DNA of 64,000 bases from Rothia sp. (in: high G+C Gram-positive bacteria) (GCA_030529845.1 JAUMWB010000001.1:434001-498000); one strand, 5' to 3'. Positions 29,986 to 40,060 are shown, numbered from the stretch's first letter. Notes: generated from the letters alone by a model not told the origin. A program made the numbers and translations.

Positions 29986-30047
29986 GGTACCGGAAAATCA
30001 GAAAAACCCACCAACGAGGTGGGTTTTTCTGATTTCAACGGTACCTA
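29986..30047 (-). terminator. Terminator after nusB, with GGTACC-flanked stem
   Basis: AAATCAGAAAAACCCACC (29995-30012) pairs perfectly with GGTGGGTTTTTCTGATTT (30018-30035). Outside it TAGGTACCG and CGGTACCTA can add an outer stem. The minus strand reads TTTTT within and after the stem. A very similar element follows aspS. Confidence 0.85.
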
Positions 30048-30052
30048 TGGTC

Positions 30053-30463
30053 CTAGGCCAGTAGGGTGGGCTTGACCTGGCGCAGGCGGTCGAGCAGACC
30101 ATTCACAAACTTGGGTGAATCGTCGGTCGACAGCAGGCGAACCAGGCCGGTAGCCTCTGAAATCGCCACTGCGTCGGGAATTTCGTCATTGAAGAGAAGC
30201 TCCCAAGCACCAAGGCGCAGGGCCACGCGGTCCACGCTGGGCATGCGGTCCATAGTCCAGTCCTGGGCGTAGGTTTCGATGTACTCGCAAATCTCCTCAT
30301 CGTGGTCACGGACGCCACGAACGATCTGCTCGGAGTAGAGCGAAATCTGTGCTGAGGTGTAGGTGCGGCGGCGAATCAGGACGTCAATGACGTCATCGCC
30401 GCGCTGATCGGCCTCAAACAGGACTTCGAGGGCGCGAAGTCTAGCTTTGGTTCTTGAATTCAC
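30053..30463 (-). CDS. nusB: Transcription antitermination factor NusB
   Basis: A 136-residue all-helical protein that, with NusE/S10, binds boxA RNA and supports rRNA antitermination. The opening RTKARLRALEVLFEAD and the C-terminal NDEIPDAVAISEATGLVRLLSTDDSPKFVNGLLDRL are diagnostic. It starts with GTG five bases after the efp stop, so efp and nusB form a unit. Confidence 0.96.
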   Translation of the reverse strand: MNSRTKARLRALEVLFEADQRGDDVIDVLIRRRTYTSAQISLYSEQIVRGVRDHDEEICEYIETYAQDWTMDRMPSVDRVALRLGAWELLFNDEIPDAVAISEATGLVRLLSTDDSPKFVNGLLDRLRQVKPTLLA

Positions 30464-30468
30464 GGTGC

Positions 30469-31032
30469 TTAGTCGTTGACGCGGCCGAGGTAGTCACCGG
30501 TGCGGGTATCAACCTTGACCTTGGTGCCGGTTTCGAGGAAGAGGGGCACCTGAATCTCAGCACCGGTTTCGACGGTTGCAGGCTTGGTGCCGCCGGTGGA
30601 GCGGTCGCCCTGCAGGCCGGGCTCGGTGTAGGTGATTTCAAGGACGACGGAGGCGGGAAGCTCGATGTAGAGGGGTGAACCTTCGTGCATGGCGATGGTT
30701 GCGGTCTGGTTTTCGAGCATGTACTTGGCGGCGTCGCCAACGGTGACCTCAGAAACGTTGATCTGGTCGTAGGTCTTCAGGTCCATGAAGACGTAGTCGG
30801 TGCCGTCCTGGTAGAGGTACTGGTAGTCGGAGCGGTCGACGGTTGCGGTCTCAACCTTTGCGCCGGCGTTGAAGGTCTTATCAACTACCTTGCCTGAGGT
30901 GACGTTGCGCAGCTTGGTGCGCACAAAAGCGCCACCCTTACCGGGCTTGACGTGCTGGAATTCGATGACGGACCAGAGGTTGCCGTCAATCTTGAGAACG
31001 ACACCGTTCTTGATATCTGCGGTAGTAGCCAA
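30469..31032 (-). CDS. efp: Elongation factor P
   Basis: A 187-residue factor that relieves ribosome stalling at polyproline. Three beta domains are evident: the N-terminal KOW-like domain with the modification-site loop [16 protein letters not shown] (residues ~30-45), then two OB folds ending in [13 protein letters not shown]. The loop carries Lys at the tip region, but the modification cannot be read from sequence. The start is TTG with GAGGAGA 5 bases upstream. A TAGACT box (31089-31094 on the plus strand, read in reverse) may be its -10. Confidence 0.96.
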   Translation of the reverse strand: MATTADIKNGVVLKIDGNLWSVIEFQHVKPGKGGAFVRTKLRNVTSGKVVDKTFNAGAKVETATVDRSDYQYLYQDGTDYVFMDLKTYDQINVSEVTVGDAAKYMLENQTATIAMHEGSPLYIELPASVVLEITYTEPGLQGDRSTGGTKPATVETGAEIQVPLFLETGTKVKVDTRTGDYLGRVND

Positions 31033-31139
31033 CAGACTCTCCTCTAAACTGAAATTTTCAATAAGCGTTGCGGGGTAAACCGTAGACCAGTCTACCGGCT
31101 CCCCCGCCGCTTTGCGCTATTAGTTAGCGAGTTTCACAC

Positions 31140-32234
31140 CTAGCTGGCAATTTCCTGGTAGGTCATAAACAGGATGGAGTCGTCGGGTACCTCGTAGATG
31201 CGGGGCTTGCCCAGGCTTTCCAGTACGACGAAGCGGAGCATGTTGCCGCGGGCTTTCTTGTCGCGGCGCATAGTTTCGAGCAGTTTGGGCCAGCGGTCTG
31301 CCGGGTAGCTGATCGGAAGGTCCAGGGCTGTGCAGATGGCGCGGGTGCGTTCTACGGTCGCTTCATCCAGGTAGCCGGCTGCCAGTGAGAGTTCTGCGGC
31401 AAAAACCATGCCTACCGCTACAGCAGCCCCGTGACGCCACTGGTAGCGTTCAGCGTGCTCGATGGCGTGCCCCAGGGTATGGCCGTAGTTGAGGAATTCG
31501 CGTCGTCCTGATTCTTTCAGGTCCTCAGAAACTACGTCAGCCTTGACCCGGATAGAGCGTTCGATGAGTTCTCGAACGACCGGGGACTGCGAATCGCGAA
31601 TCTCGCTGGGATTAGCCTCAATCAAATCCAGAATGACCGGGTCTGCGATGAAGCCGCACTTGATGACTTCGGCCATTCCGGTGAGTAGCTCGTGTTCGGG
31701 TAGGGTGCGCAGCACGCCCAGTTCGCAGAGGACGGCAGCAGGAGGATGGAATGCTCCCACCAGGTTCTTGCCCTCTGCGGTGTTGATGCCGGTCTTGCCG
31801 CCGACTGCGGCGTCCACCATGCCTAGTAGGGTGGTGGGAATGTGGATGACACGGACGCCCCGCAACCAGGTAGCTGCCACAAAGCCAGCCAGGTCGGTGA
31901 CGGCACCGCCACCGACGGAAATAATTGCGTCGGTGCGGGTGAAGTCATTCTTCCCCAGTACCTGCCAGCAGAAGGCTGCAACCTGAATGTGTTTGCCCTC
32001 TTCGGCGTCCGGAATTTCAGCCGAGTAGGCCTCAAACCCTGCCGTGCGCATCTGCTCCATCACCAGCTCACCGGTGGAGCGCAGGGCGCGGGGGTGAATC
32101 ACCAGGATGCGCTGGGTGCGCTTACCCAGAATGTCGGGGATAGTTCCCAGCAGATTATGCCCAACATAGACATCGTAGTTTTCTGAGGGCTGGGTGCCGG
32201 TGACGGGTATGACGGTGGTGGCCTGGTCGCTCAC
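31140..32234 (-). CDS. aroB: 3-Dehydroquinate synthase
   Basis: A 364-residue NAD- and metal-dependent enzyme, second step of the shikimate pathway. Visible are the NAD-binding ISVGGGAVTDLAGFVAATWLRG (residues ~106), the PTTLLGMVDAAVGGKTGIN motif and the metal-binding His of LNYGHTLGHAIE. The GTG start overlaps the aroK stop by four bases (GTGA), giving coupling aroC-aroK-aroB. Confidence 0.96.
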   Translation of the reverse strand: MSDQATTVIPVTGTQPSENYDVYVGHNLLGTIPDILGKRTQRILVIHPRALRSTGELVMEQMRTAGFEAYSAEIPDAEEGKHIQVAAFCWQVLGKNDFTRTDAIISVGGGAVTDLAGFVAATWLRGVRVIHIPTTLLGMVDAAVGGKTGINTAEGKNLVGAFHPPAAVLCELGVLRTLPEHELLTGMAEVIKCGFIADPVILDLIEANPSEIRDSQSPVVRELIERSIRVKADVVSEDLKESGRREFLNYGHTLGHAIEHAERYQWRHGAAVAVGMVFAAELSLAAGYLDEATVERTRAICTALDLPISYPADRWPKLLETMRRDKKARGNMLRFVVLESLGKPRIYEVPDDSILFMTYQEIAS

Positions 32235-32851
32235 GCTTGACCCTTTCGATTTTTGATGATGAAGTTCTGAATTTCGGCTGCCATATCGGCGATTCCCCTA
32301 CCGCCACAGGCATCGAGCGTGTAGCTAGCGAGCTCTTCGTAGCGGTCACGACGGGCCTCAAATATTTCGGTCCATTTCTGCACCGGGTTGGGCTGCAACA
32401 GGGGCCGGGTTTTGCTGTTCTGGATGCGGGGGGCTACGGTTTCAGCGTCAACCTTGATGTAGATAACTGTCTCGTCTTTGAGCACCTGTGCCACCTCGGG
32501 GGTCATGGGGGCTCCCCCGCCGAGGGAAAAAATGGTGTTGCGCCTGGCCGGAGAGGTCAGTACCTCGCGAATTACATCTGCTTCGATGCGGCGGAACTCC
32601 GCTTCACCGTAGTCGGCAAAGATTTGTGATACCTCACCGTACTTTTCGACAATGAGGTGATCAGAGTCAAGGAACTCGTAGCCGTAGAAGCGCGCGAGGT
32701 GCGTGCCTATATAGGATTTGCCCGCAGCCATGGGGCCGATGATCACGACCGGGCGGGATTTTTCGATATAGGTTTCTTGCACCTCGCGCACCTGGTTGGG
32801 TGCGAGCACCTCGGTCATGTCGATCGCGCGGTCACGTGATCGGGGGTTCAT
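32231..32851 (-). CDS. aroK: Shikimate kinase
   Basis: About 206 residues. It phosphorylates shikimate with ATP. The P-loop is GPMAAGKSYIG, followed by the shikimate-binding FLDSDHLIVEKYGEVSQIF and a GGGAPM loop. The Walker A has Met-Ala where many homologues have Gly-Ser or Ala-Gly, a tolerated variation. The ATG at 32851, three bases after the aroC stop, was chosen over an upstream in-frame GTG at 32866. The ~35-residue extension before the P-loop is longer than in many homologues, so a later start is possible. Confidence 0.92.
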   Translation of the reverse strand: MNPRSRDRAIDMTEVLAPNQVREVQETYIEKSRPVVIIGPMAAGKSYIGTHLARFYGYEFLDSDHLIVEKYGEVSQIFADYGEAEFRRIEADVIREVLTSPARRNTIFSLGGGAPMTPEVAQVLKDETVIYIKVDAETVAPRIQNSKTRPLLQPNPVQKWTEIFEARRDRYEELASYTLDACGGRGIADMAAEIQNFIIKNRKGQA

Positions 32852-32853
32852 GG

Positions 32854-34068
32854 TTAGGCGTCCCACCCTGCTACATTTGACTCCCAGGCCAGGGATTCGG
32901 GAATTGCTGCTAGGTAGGAGTCCATGTTGCGGCGGGTTTCGGTGATGGAGTCGCCACCAAATTTTTCAAGGGCGGCTTCTGCTAGCACCAGAGCGACCAT
33001 GGCTTCTGCTACGACGCCGGCTGCGGGCACGGCACAGACATCTGAGCGCTGGTGGTGGGCGCGGGCAACTTCACCGGTGGAGGTGTCGATGGTGGCCAGG
33101 GCCTTGGGTACGGTGGCAATGGGCTTCATGGCGGCGCGTACGCGCAGCAGGTCGCCGATGGTCATGCCGCCTTCGATACCGCCTGCGCGGTTTGAGACGC
33201 GCTGTACACCGTGCTCACCGGGGACGATTTCGTCGTGGGCGCGTGTGCCGGGGCGCTTGGCGGTTTCAAAACCATCGCCAACCTCTACACCCTTGATGGC
33301 CTGAATACCCATGAGGGCGGCAGCCAGGCGGGCATCGAGGCGGCGGTCCCAGTGAACGTAGGATCCCAGTCCCGGGGGAAGGCCGTAGGCCAGAACTTCC
33401 ACAACGCCGCCAAGGGTTTCGCCGTCCTTATGGGCTTTATCGACAGTTGCAACCATGGCTTCTGAGGTTGCAGCGTCGAAGCAGCGCAGGGGGTCGGCGT
33501 CGAGAGAAGCGACATCGAGAGGGGTAGGACGCGGGGCATCAGCAGGGGCTGCCACCTCGGCGATGGCGGTGGTGTGGCTGACCAGCTCTACACCCAGAGC
33601 CTTGAGAATCTGGGCCGCAACGACGCCCAGGGCTACGCGGGTTGCGGTCTCTCGGGCGCTGGCACGTTCCAGAACCGGGCGTGACTCGTCAAAACCGTAC
33701 TTCTGCATGCCAGCGAAATCAGCGTGGCCGGGGCGTGGCCGGGTAAGGGCCGCATTGCGGGCACGCCCTTCAATGAGGGCGGAATCAACCGGGTCGGAGG
33801 ACATCACGTCAACCCACTTGGGCCATTCGGTGTTCGCAATTTCGATAGCAACGGGGCCGCCCTGGGTTTTACCGTGGCGCACACCGCCGAGGATACGGAC
33901 GCGGTCTTCTTCGAACTTCATGCGGGCGCCACGACCGTAGCCCAGGCGGCGGCGGGCTAGAGCGTCGCGGACCATTTCGCTGCTGAGTTCAACACCTGCC
34001 GGTACGCCTTCAATAATTCCTACCAGGGCTTCGCCGTGGGATTCACCGGCTGTCAGCCAACGCAGCAT
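32854..34068 (-). CDS. aroC: Chorismate synthase
   Basis: A 404-residue FMN-dependent enzyme that makes chorismate from EPSP. The signatures [18 protein letters not shown] (residues ~8-25), [15 protein letters not shown] and the [17 protein letters not shown] region are complete. It heads the aroC-aroK-aroB cluster; aroE and mltG lie upstream, separated by 100 bases. Confidence 0.97.
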   Translation of the reverse strand: MLRWLTAGESHGEALVGIIEGVPAGVELSSEMVRDALARRRLGYGRGARMKFEEDRVRILGGVRHGKTQGGPVAIEIANTEWPKWVDVMSSDPVDSALIEGRARNAALTRPRPGHADFAGMQKYGFDESRPVLERASARETATRVALGVVAAQILKALGVELVSHTTAIAEVAAPADAPRPTPLDVASLDADPLRCFDAATSEAMVATVDKAHKDGETLGGVVEVLAYGLPPGLGSYVHWDRRLDARLAAALMGIQAIKGVEVGDGFETAKRPGTRAHDEIVPGEHGVQRVSNRAGGIEGGMTIGDLLRVRAAMKPIATVPKALATIDTSTGEVARAHHQRSDVCAVPAAGVVAEAMVALVLAEAALEKFGGDSITETRRNMDSYLAAIPESLAWESNVAGWDA

Positions 34069-34169
34069 CTCTAACCTTCTTTACCTGTAGCTGTGGGTCT
34101 TGTGTTCTAAGATTTCCAAAAATAGCGGGCGATAGCAAACCGCTACTTCACGATGCGGTATGAAAAGTC

Positions 34170-35099
34170 TCAGCTCTTGAGCCAGTCAGGCCCGTTCACC
34201 GATTCAGGGTCAAAGCCCGTAGGAGGAAGGCCTACTGCCTGACGCATAGCAGCCAGTACTTCTTTCTGCTGGGGCAGGGGGTGGGCTCTATCCTGACCGG
34301 TAAACAGCTTAACCTGGTCAACCGCCTGGTAGACCAGCATCTCAAGTCCGCTAGTCACTGTGCCGCCTAGGGACTCCCATTCCCCCGCGAGCACCGAAGG
34401 CCAGGGGTCGTAGGAGACATCTAGTAGATAGCCAGATGACTTACCTCGGTTAGCGGCGGCCAATAACCTGTCGGCTGCTCCAGCAGGCAGGGTACAGATC
34501 GTCACATCAAACTCTGCGTAGCTTTGAGCAAAGCTGTCGATGGGAGAAAAATCAAGGTTCAGGCCCAACCGGGTGGCGGCGTCCGCAACCCCCTGGGCGC
34601 GGCTAGCGTCGCGCACAAAGACGCGGACGCCGTCCGCCCCCATAGCGCGCAAGGCGGCAAGAGCTGCGGTGGCAGTACCGCCACCACCGATGATGGCAGC
34701 CCGCTGGGGTTTCCCTACCAAGCCCGCCTGACGCAGAGCATTGACGATGCCAGATACGTCGGTATTATCGCCCCATGAGGTGAACTGGCCATCATCTCCC
34801 CGCTGCCAGTAGACAGTATTGACAACACCCAGAGCCTGCGCGAAGGGGGTTAGCTTATCGACCTGGTCTTTAACCGCTGATTTGAGCGGCATGGTGACAG
34901 AGAAACCACGTGTACCGCCTTCCGGAGTGTGACGGGCAAAAACTTCCGCTAATTGATCGACCTGGGTATCGAGCCGTTCGTATTCCATCTCGACGCCGAG
35001 AGCCCGGTAGGCTGCCCGGTGAAGTAGGGGCGACTTGCTGTGCTTAATGGGGTGCCCCAAGACAAAAGCCTTGGGGCAGCCGGTTTCATGTCTACTCAT
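34170..35099 (-). CDS. aroE: Shikimate dehydrogenase
   Basis: About 309 residues. It reduces 3-dehydroshikimate with NADPH. The substrate site (LGHPIKHSKSPLLHRAAYRALG), the catalytic Lys region (VTMPLKSAVKDQVDK) and the NADP-binding IIGGGGTATAALAAL are present. The ATG at 35099 overlaps the mltG stop as TAATG; an upstream in-frame ATG at 35108 lies inside mltG and is less likely. Coupling to mltG is conserved in many actinobacteria. Confidence 0.95.
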   Translation of the reverse strand: MSRHETGCPKAFVLGHPIKHSKSPLLHRAAYRALGVEMEYERLDTQVDQLAEVFARHTPEGGTRGFSVTMPLKSAVKDQVDKLTPFAQALGVVNTVYWQRGDDGQFTSWGDNTDVSGIVNALRQAGLVGKPQRAAIIGGGGTATAALAALRAMGADGVRVFVRDASRAQGVADAATRLGLNLDFSPIDSFAQSYAEFDVTICTLPAGAADRLLAAANRGKSSGYLLDVSYDPWPSVLAGEWESLGGTVTSGLEMLVYQAVDQVKLFTGQDRAHPLPQQKEVLAAMRQAVGLPPTGFDPESVNGPDWLKS

Positions 35100-36316
35100 T
35101 AGGAGCAAACGCCTTCATGAGCTTCACAGAAATCATTATAGACTTCCACGTTCTTTAGGTGCTCTTCGTAGGTCTCGGCAAAGAGAGTTTCACCGGTAAA
35201 GAGGTCAACAGTGACCCAGAAGTAGTAGTCATTCTTCTCGGGGTTGGCAGCAGCCTCGATAGCGGCCTGGCCCGGCGAACCGATGGGACCCACAGGCAGA
35301 CCCTGGTAGTAGAAGGTGTTGTACTTGTTGCTGGAATCCTGCTTCTGCTCGGTAGAGATATGGTAGCTCTGAATACCTAAGCCGTAGGCTACGGTTGCAT
35401 CGGACTGCAGGAAGCCGCTGGTCTCACCGTCGGGGTTGTTCAAACGGTTTTCAATGGCACCAGCAATCGGGTAGTAATCAGCCTCTCGGCCTTCGAATTC
35501 AAGAATCGAGCCAACGGTAATCACATGGAAAATCTCGTCGTCGCCTGAAACACCGGCCTCTTCGAGGGCTTTGAAGGTGTTATCAACCATCATTTGCAGG
35601 ATTTCTTCAGCGCCGGCGTCCTTGGGGAAACGGTATTCGCCGGGGAAGAGGAAACCCTCGATAGTGGGGAACGTAGACGGAATGCCAAAGCGGGTGGGGT
35701 CGGTGGAAAGAGCCTTAAATTCCTGGGCGCTGATACCGGTACCGGTAGCCAGGGCTTCAAAAGTTTTATCCATACGCCAGGTGCGGGCTACCGCCACATA
35801 GTTGGTGTTGGCCTCGTCAAAGCGCAGCAGCTCGCTCAAAGCTGAAGCACTGCTCATTTCTTCCTGCAACTTGTACTCACCGGGCTGGAAGAACTGGTCC
35901 TGGCCGTTTTCAGCGTATTCCTGCAAGAAACGGTCGGCGTTAGCAATAATGCCCTGCTCTTCCAGAGAGTTAGCAATACCTATAGCCGATGCGCCCTCGG
36001 GGATTGTGAAGGTAACTTCGGTGCCGTTACCTTCACCAGCAAAGTCTTTTCGCTCGAACCAGCCAAACTTGGGGGCAAGAATGGAAACAACCAGAACGAG
36101 TGCAACAGCAAAAACTAGAGCAGCTGAGACAACAAAGTTGCGGGAACGACGTCGGGTGCGGTCGCGATCGTCCTTGGTGTATTCCTCTTCTTCAACGGCG
36201 CTGAAGAAACCACCGTTAGCTCCGTCTTCGGCGGAGGCCAGCAGGCCGTCCAAGTCGGTCTGCTGGTTCTTGGTGCGGCGGCGCGGCGGGCGGCTAGAAC
36301 TCGAGTTCTCAGACAT
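35099..36316 (-). CDS. mltG: Endolytic murein transglycosylase MltG (YceG-like)
   Basis: About 405 residues. A ~90-residue charged cytoplasmic segment is followed by one membrane helix (FVVSAALVFAVALVLVVSIL) and an external LysM-like plus YceG domain. MltG cuts nascent glycan strands and is thought to set their length. The presumed catalytic Glu is in GSILEFEGREADYYPIAGAIENRL (first Glu of ILEFE), and the SDATVAYGLG motif follows. The ATG at 36316 overlaps the last codons of ruvX by 8 bases; the longer reading from 36430 would lie inside ruvX. Confidence 0.93.
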   Translation of the reverse strand: MSENSSSSRPPRRRTKNQQTDLDGLLASAEDGANGGFFSAVEEEEYTKDDRDRTRRRSRNFVVSAALVFAVALVLVVSILAPKFGWFERKDFAGEGNGTEVTFTIPEGASAIGIANSLEEQGIIANADRFLQEYAENGQDQFFQPGEYKLQEEMSSASALSELLRFDEANTNYVAVARTWRMDKTFEALATGTGISAQEFKALSTDPTRFGIPSTFPTIEGFLFPGEYRFPKDAGAEEILQMMVDNTFKALEEAGVSGDDEIFHVITVGSILEFEGREADYYPIAGAIENRLNNPDGETSGFLQSDATVAYGLGIQSYHISTEQKQDSSNKYNTFYYQGLPVGPIGSPGQAAIEAAANPEKNDYYFWVTVDLFTGETLFAETYEEHLKNVEVYNDFCEAHEGVCS

Positions 36317-36851
36317 TCGGGTTCTCCGTTTCGTCGTTGGAGGTGCTGGAATCAAGCTCACCGTGAGGGGCAGTGAGCTCAAGGCGGTAGCCGGCCAGGT
36401 GTTGGCCGGCCTTGAGGGTGTCAACAGCATGCTGCAGGATATTGACGGCAGCTACCTGATCGACCATGTTTTTAAAGTCTCTGCTCGACACACCTGCCTC
36501 GTGCAGGGACCGGTGGGCGCTCACGGTAGTGAGTCGTTCATCGACCAGCCACACAGGCACGGAAGCATCGTTAGCAGCTAGTTCCTGCACCAGGGCCTCG
36601 GCATACTCGCGGGCCATGAGGGTCGAGGGGCTCTCTCCCCCGCGCATGGTCTTCGGTAGCCCCACAAACACTTCGGTCACATCGTTAACTTCAATGAGCT
36701 TACGAAGGACTCGCCGGTCAGAGTTCTTTTTCACATCGCGGCGTAGGGTTTTAAGGGGAGTTGCGAGTATGCCGTCGGGGTCGCACAGGGCCAGGCCGAC
36801 GCGGACATTGCCCACGTCGACTCCCATGCGGCGGCCTCTGGTGAAGGTCAC
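36309..36851 (-). CDS. ruvX: Holliday-junction resolvase-like protein RuvX (YqgF)
   Basis: A 180-residue RNase H-fold protein; the family acts in pre-16S rRNA 5' processing and/or as a junction nuclease. MGVDVGNVRVGLALCDPDG (residues ~9-27) carries the first catalytic Asp, VFVGLPKTMRG the second strand, and VDERLTTVSA the acidic pair. A ~25-residue acidic tail overlaps the mltG start. The start is GTG, 4 bases after the alaS stop, so alaS-ruvX-mltG-aroE is transcriptionally continuous. Confidence 0.94.
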   Translation of the reverse strand: MTFTRGRRMGVDVGNVRVGLALCDPDGILATPLKTLRRDVKKNSDRRVLRKLIEVNDVTEVFVGLPKTMRGGESPSTLMAREYAEALVQELAANDASVPVWLVDERLTTVSAHRSLHEAGVSSRDFKNMVDQVAAVNILQHAVDTLKAGQHLAGYRLELTAPHGELDSSTSNDETENPNV

Positions 36852-36855
36852 TGGG

Positions 36856-39543
36856 TTAGGCCCCCAGCTCTGAAATGGTGGATCGGATAGCGGTGAAAGC
36901 TTCGTCTATCTTGGTGGCATCCTGGCCACCGCCCTGGGCGACGTCGTCCTTACCGCCACCGCCACCGCCGAGTACACCGGCAGCGACGCGGACGAGGGCG
37001 CCCGCCTTGATACCAGCATCACGGGCAGCCTGGTTGGTGGCAACCAGAACAACGGGACGACCATTGTTCACGCCTGCTACCGCTACGGTAGCGGCCTCTT
37101 CACCCAGGCGAGAGCGCAGGTCAAGGGCCAGTTCACGTACGCCGTTGGCATCCAGCTCCCCTGCGTTGTGCAGAAGGGTGCGGACGGAGCCCACCATCTG
37201 GGCAGTTTCGGTCAGCTTACCGGCCTCAGCCTGCAGCTTCTCCTTACGCAGCTTAGCCAGTTCCTTCTCAGCTTCCTTGAGCTTGGTCAGGGTCTGGTTA
37301 ATCTTCTCGGGTAGTTCGGTGGAAGACTGCACCTTCATCAAACCGGTCAGCTGATTGACCAGGGTGCGCTCTGCAGCCAGGTGGTTGAAGGAGTCCAGAC
37401 CCACCAGAGCTTCAACACGGCGGTTACCCGAGCCAACAGACTGCTCGGTGAGAAGGGTTAGGGAGCCGATCTGAGCGGTTGAGCCAACGTGGGTACCGCC
37501 GCAGAGCTCGCGGGAGAAGTCGCCGCCCATTTCGACCACGCGCACGGTGTCGCCGTACTTCTCACCAAAGAGGCTCATGGCACCGAGCTTCTTGGCCTCG
37601 TCCAGGGGCATCTCGCGGGTAATGGTCTGGAAGTTGTCACGGATAGCGGTGTTAGCTACCTCTTCGACTTCCTGCTTGGCGGCCTCGGATAGGCCCTCGC
37701 CCCAGGCGAAGTCGAAACGCAGGTAGCCTTCCTTGTTGAAGGAGCCGCGCTGGGTTGCTTCGTTACCGAGCACCTGATGCAGGGCTGCGTGGATGATGTG
37801 GGTACCGGAGTGGGCCTTTTCGCCGTCCTGACGGCGCTGCACATCAACCTGGGCAAGAACGGGAGTGCCAGCAGCAACCTCGCCCTCGCGCACAACTGCA
37901 CGGTGGACGGAAAGGCCCTTGACGGGCTGCTGTACGTCTGAAACGTCAATCACAAAACCATTGCCAGAAATGACGCCAGTATCGGCTGCCTGGCCACCGG
38001 CTTCTGCGTAGAAGGGAGTTTCGTCCAGTACGATTTCGACCTTCTGACCTGCGGACGCCGCGGGTACAGAAACACCGTCAACTAGGATGGCGCGCAGGGT
38101 GGTTTCGGTGCGCAGTTCGTCGTAGCCGGTGAAGATGGAGCCGCGTTCGTCAGCTAGTTCGCGGAAGACAGAGAGGTCAGCCATGCCGCCCTTCTTGGCC
38201 TTAGCGTCGGCCTGGGCACGGTGGCGCTGTTCTTCCATGAGGGCACGGAACTGGTTCTCATCGACCTTCACACCGGCTTCTTCGGCCATTTCCAGGGTCA
38301 GGTCGATGGGGAAACCGTAGGTGTCGTGCAGGGCGAAGGCGTCTGCACCTGAGACTTCTCCCTTGCCGGCGGCCTTGGCGGAGGCAACGGCCTCTTCCAG
38401 GCGGGCGGTACCTGATTCAATGGTCTTGAGGAAGGCCTTTTCTTCGGCGTAGGCGATACGGGAGATGCGCTCAAAGTCTTCAGCAACGTAGGGGTAGGCA
38501 CCGGCCATAGCGTCCTTAGAGGCGGGGAAAAGGACGGGCAGGCAGGGCTCGGTCACGCCCAGCAGGCGCATAGCGCGGATAGCGCGGCGCATGAGACGGC
38601 GCAGAATGTAGCCGCGGCCCTCGTTGGAGGGGGTGACGCCGTCTGCAATGAGCATGAGGGAGGAGCGGATGTGGTCGGCAACCACGCGCATGCGGACGTC
38701 GTCCTCGTAGCCCTCGTCATTAGCGTTTTCAGAGCCGTGGTACTTCTTACCGGAGAGCTTGGCAGCGGCGTCTAGGACGGGGCGTACCTGGTCGGTCTCG
38801 TAGAAGTTCTCAACGCCCTGCAGGAGCATGGCCAGGCGCTCTACACCCAGGCCGGTATCGATGTTCTTCTTGGGCAGGTCGCCAAGAATCTCGAAGCTGT
38901 CCTTGCCGGTGCCTTCACCGCGCTGGTACTGCATGAAGACCAGGTTCCAGATTTCGATGTAGCGGTCGTCATCGGCTGCGGGGCCGCCTTCCTTACCGTA
39001 CTCGGGGCCACGGTCGTAGAAGATTTCAGAGTCGGGGCCTGCGGGGCCGGGCTGACCGGTGGACCAGTAGTTCTCGGCCATACCCATCTTCTGGATACGC
39101 TCGGCGGGGAACTTTACGTCGTTGACCCAGATGTCGTAGGCTTCGTCGTCGCCCTCGTACACGGTGACCCACAGGCGGTCGGGGTCCAGGCCGTAGCCGC
39201 CGTCTTCGATGGATGAGGTGAGCAGCTCGTAGGCCCAGGGGATAACTTCCTTTTTGAAGTAGTCGCCGAAGGAGAAGTTACCGGCCATCTGGAAGAAGGT
39301 ACCGTGGCGGGCGGTCTTGCCAACCTCGTCGATGTCCAGGGTGCGGATGCACTTCTGTACGCTCACTGCGCGGGAGAACTTGGGGGTCTCACGGCCCAGG
39401 AAGTAAGGGATGAAGGGGACCATACCCGCGATGGTGAACATGGCGCCGGGCTCGTGTGATACGAGTGAAGCTGAGGGTACTACGGTGTGCCCGCGCTTTT
39501 CGAAGAATTCGATCCAGCGCTTTGAGATTTCCTGTGAGAGCAT
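36856..39543 (-). CDS. alaS: Alanyl-tRNA synthetase
   Basis: About 895 residues. A class II synthetase charging tRNA-Ala, with an editing domain that removes mischarged Ser/Gly. The catalytic core opens RWIEFFEKRGHTVVPSASLV; the editing site has HSGTHIIHAALHQVLG and CGGTHVGS zinc ligands; the C-terminal DHHA1 domain ends in a Gly-rich GVLGGGGGGKDD. The ATG at 39543 with GAAGGAAG upstream was chosen. An in-frame start at 39621 would overlap the preceding gene and add an unconserved basic leader. Confidence 0.96.
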   Translation of the reverse strand: MLSQEISKRWIEFFEKRGHTVVPSASLVSHEPGAMFTIAGMVPFIPYFLGRETPKFSRAVSVQKCIRTLDIDEVGKTARHGTFFQMAGNFSFGDYFKKEVIPWAYELLTSSIEDGGYGLDPDRLWVTVYEGDDEAYDIWVNDVKFPAERIQKMGMAENYWSTGQPGPAGPDSEIFYDRGPEYGKEGGPAADDDRYIEIWNLVFMQYQRGEGTGKDSFEILGDLPKKNIDTGLGVERLAMLLQGVENFYETDQVRPVLDAAAKLSGKKYHGSENANDEGYEDDVRMRVVADHIRSSLMLIADGVTPSNEGRGYILRRLMRRAIRAMRLLGVTEPCLPVLFPASKDAMAGAYPYVAEDFERISRIAYAEEKAFLKTIESGTARLEEAVASAKAAGKGEVSGADAFALHDTYGFPIDLTLEMAEEAGVKVDENQFRALMEEQRHRAQADAKAKKGGMADLSVFRELADERGSIFTGYDELRTETTLRAILVDGVSVPAASAGQKVEIVLDETPFYAEAGGQAADTGVISGNGFVIDVSDVQQPVKGLSVHRAVVREGEVAAGTPVLAQVDVQRRQDGEKAHSGTHIIHAALHQVLGNEATQRGSFNKEGYLRFDFAWGEGLSEAAKQEVEEVANTAIRDNFQTITREMPLDEAKKLGAMSLFGEKYGDTVRVVEMGGDFSRELCGGTHVGSTAQIGSLTLLTEQSVGSGNRRVEALVGLDSFNHLAAERTLVNQLTGLMKVQSSTELPEKINQTLTKLKEAEKELAKLRKEKLQAEAGKLTETAQMVGSVRTLLHNAGELDANGVRELALDLRSRLGEEAATVAVAGVNNGRPVVLVATNQAARDAGIKAGALVRVAAGVLGGGGGGKDDVAQGGGQDATKIDEAFTAIRSTISELGA

Positions 39544-39589
39544 CGAGGCTTTCTTCCTTCGGTTGGTAGTAAATCTTGGGGTGGTTCGC

Positions 39590-40060
39590 TTATGCGAAAA
39601 AGTCTTTGCCGAGATCGGCATCGCGCTCTAGGCGCCGTCTAATGTCAGCTTCTCGCTCTGCCAGGCTACCGGCCGGTGGCAGGGCTTCAGATTCAATGAC
39701 CTGGTCGCTTGCAAGCTGGTGGTGGTCGCTCCCCTGCTGCCAGGTGTCGAGGGAGCCGGGCCGGGCGTCCTTGGTCTGGGCGTCGAAGCGGTCTTTAAGC
39801 TCTGCTTCTTTTTCGTCCATGCCGGCTTTGACCGTTGCTGCGAAGCTCATCGCTTTGAGGGCGGCACCTTTAAAGGGGGCTCCGTATTTGGAGTCAAAGA
39901 ATTGGGCCATAGTGCTACCTTCTGCGGTGAACTTTTGCAGGGGGTGGTTCGTTGAAACCTCTAGGTCAGTGGACGCTGGTGATGCGCTAGTGGAGCGGGT
40001 GGCTAGATAACCTGCGGCGGCTCCACCTGCGATAAGGAGTAGGTTTTTGAGCAGTCCCAT
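39590..40060 (-). CDS. Small membrane-anchored protein of unknown function
   Basis: A 156-residue protein with a short N-terminal hydrophobic segment (LLLIAGGAAAGYLATRST) and a hydrophilic, helix-prone remainder with many charged residues (GMDEKEAELKDRFDAQTKD, EREADIRRRLERDADL). No catalytic motif is seen. It directly follows the DUF948 gene (stop and ATG adjacent) and precedes alaS; related Micrococcales have a similar small gene here. The pair may work together at the membrane, but this is inference from position only. Confidence 0.8.
   Translation of the reverse strand: MGLLKNLLLIAGGAAAGYLATRSTSASPASTDLEVSTNHPLQKFTAEGSTMAQFFDSKYGAPFKGAALKAMSFAATVKAGMDEKEAELKDRFDAQTKDARPGSLDTWQQGSDHHQLASDQVIESEALPPAGSLAEREADIRRRLERDADLGKDFFA

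Noticed and set aside
36296..36309. 14-base palindrome AGAACTCGAGTTCT at the ruvX/mltG overlap
   Set aside because: It is short, has no loop to form an RNA hairpin of note, and falls in overlapping codons of two genes; chance is a sufficient explanation.
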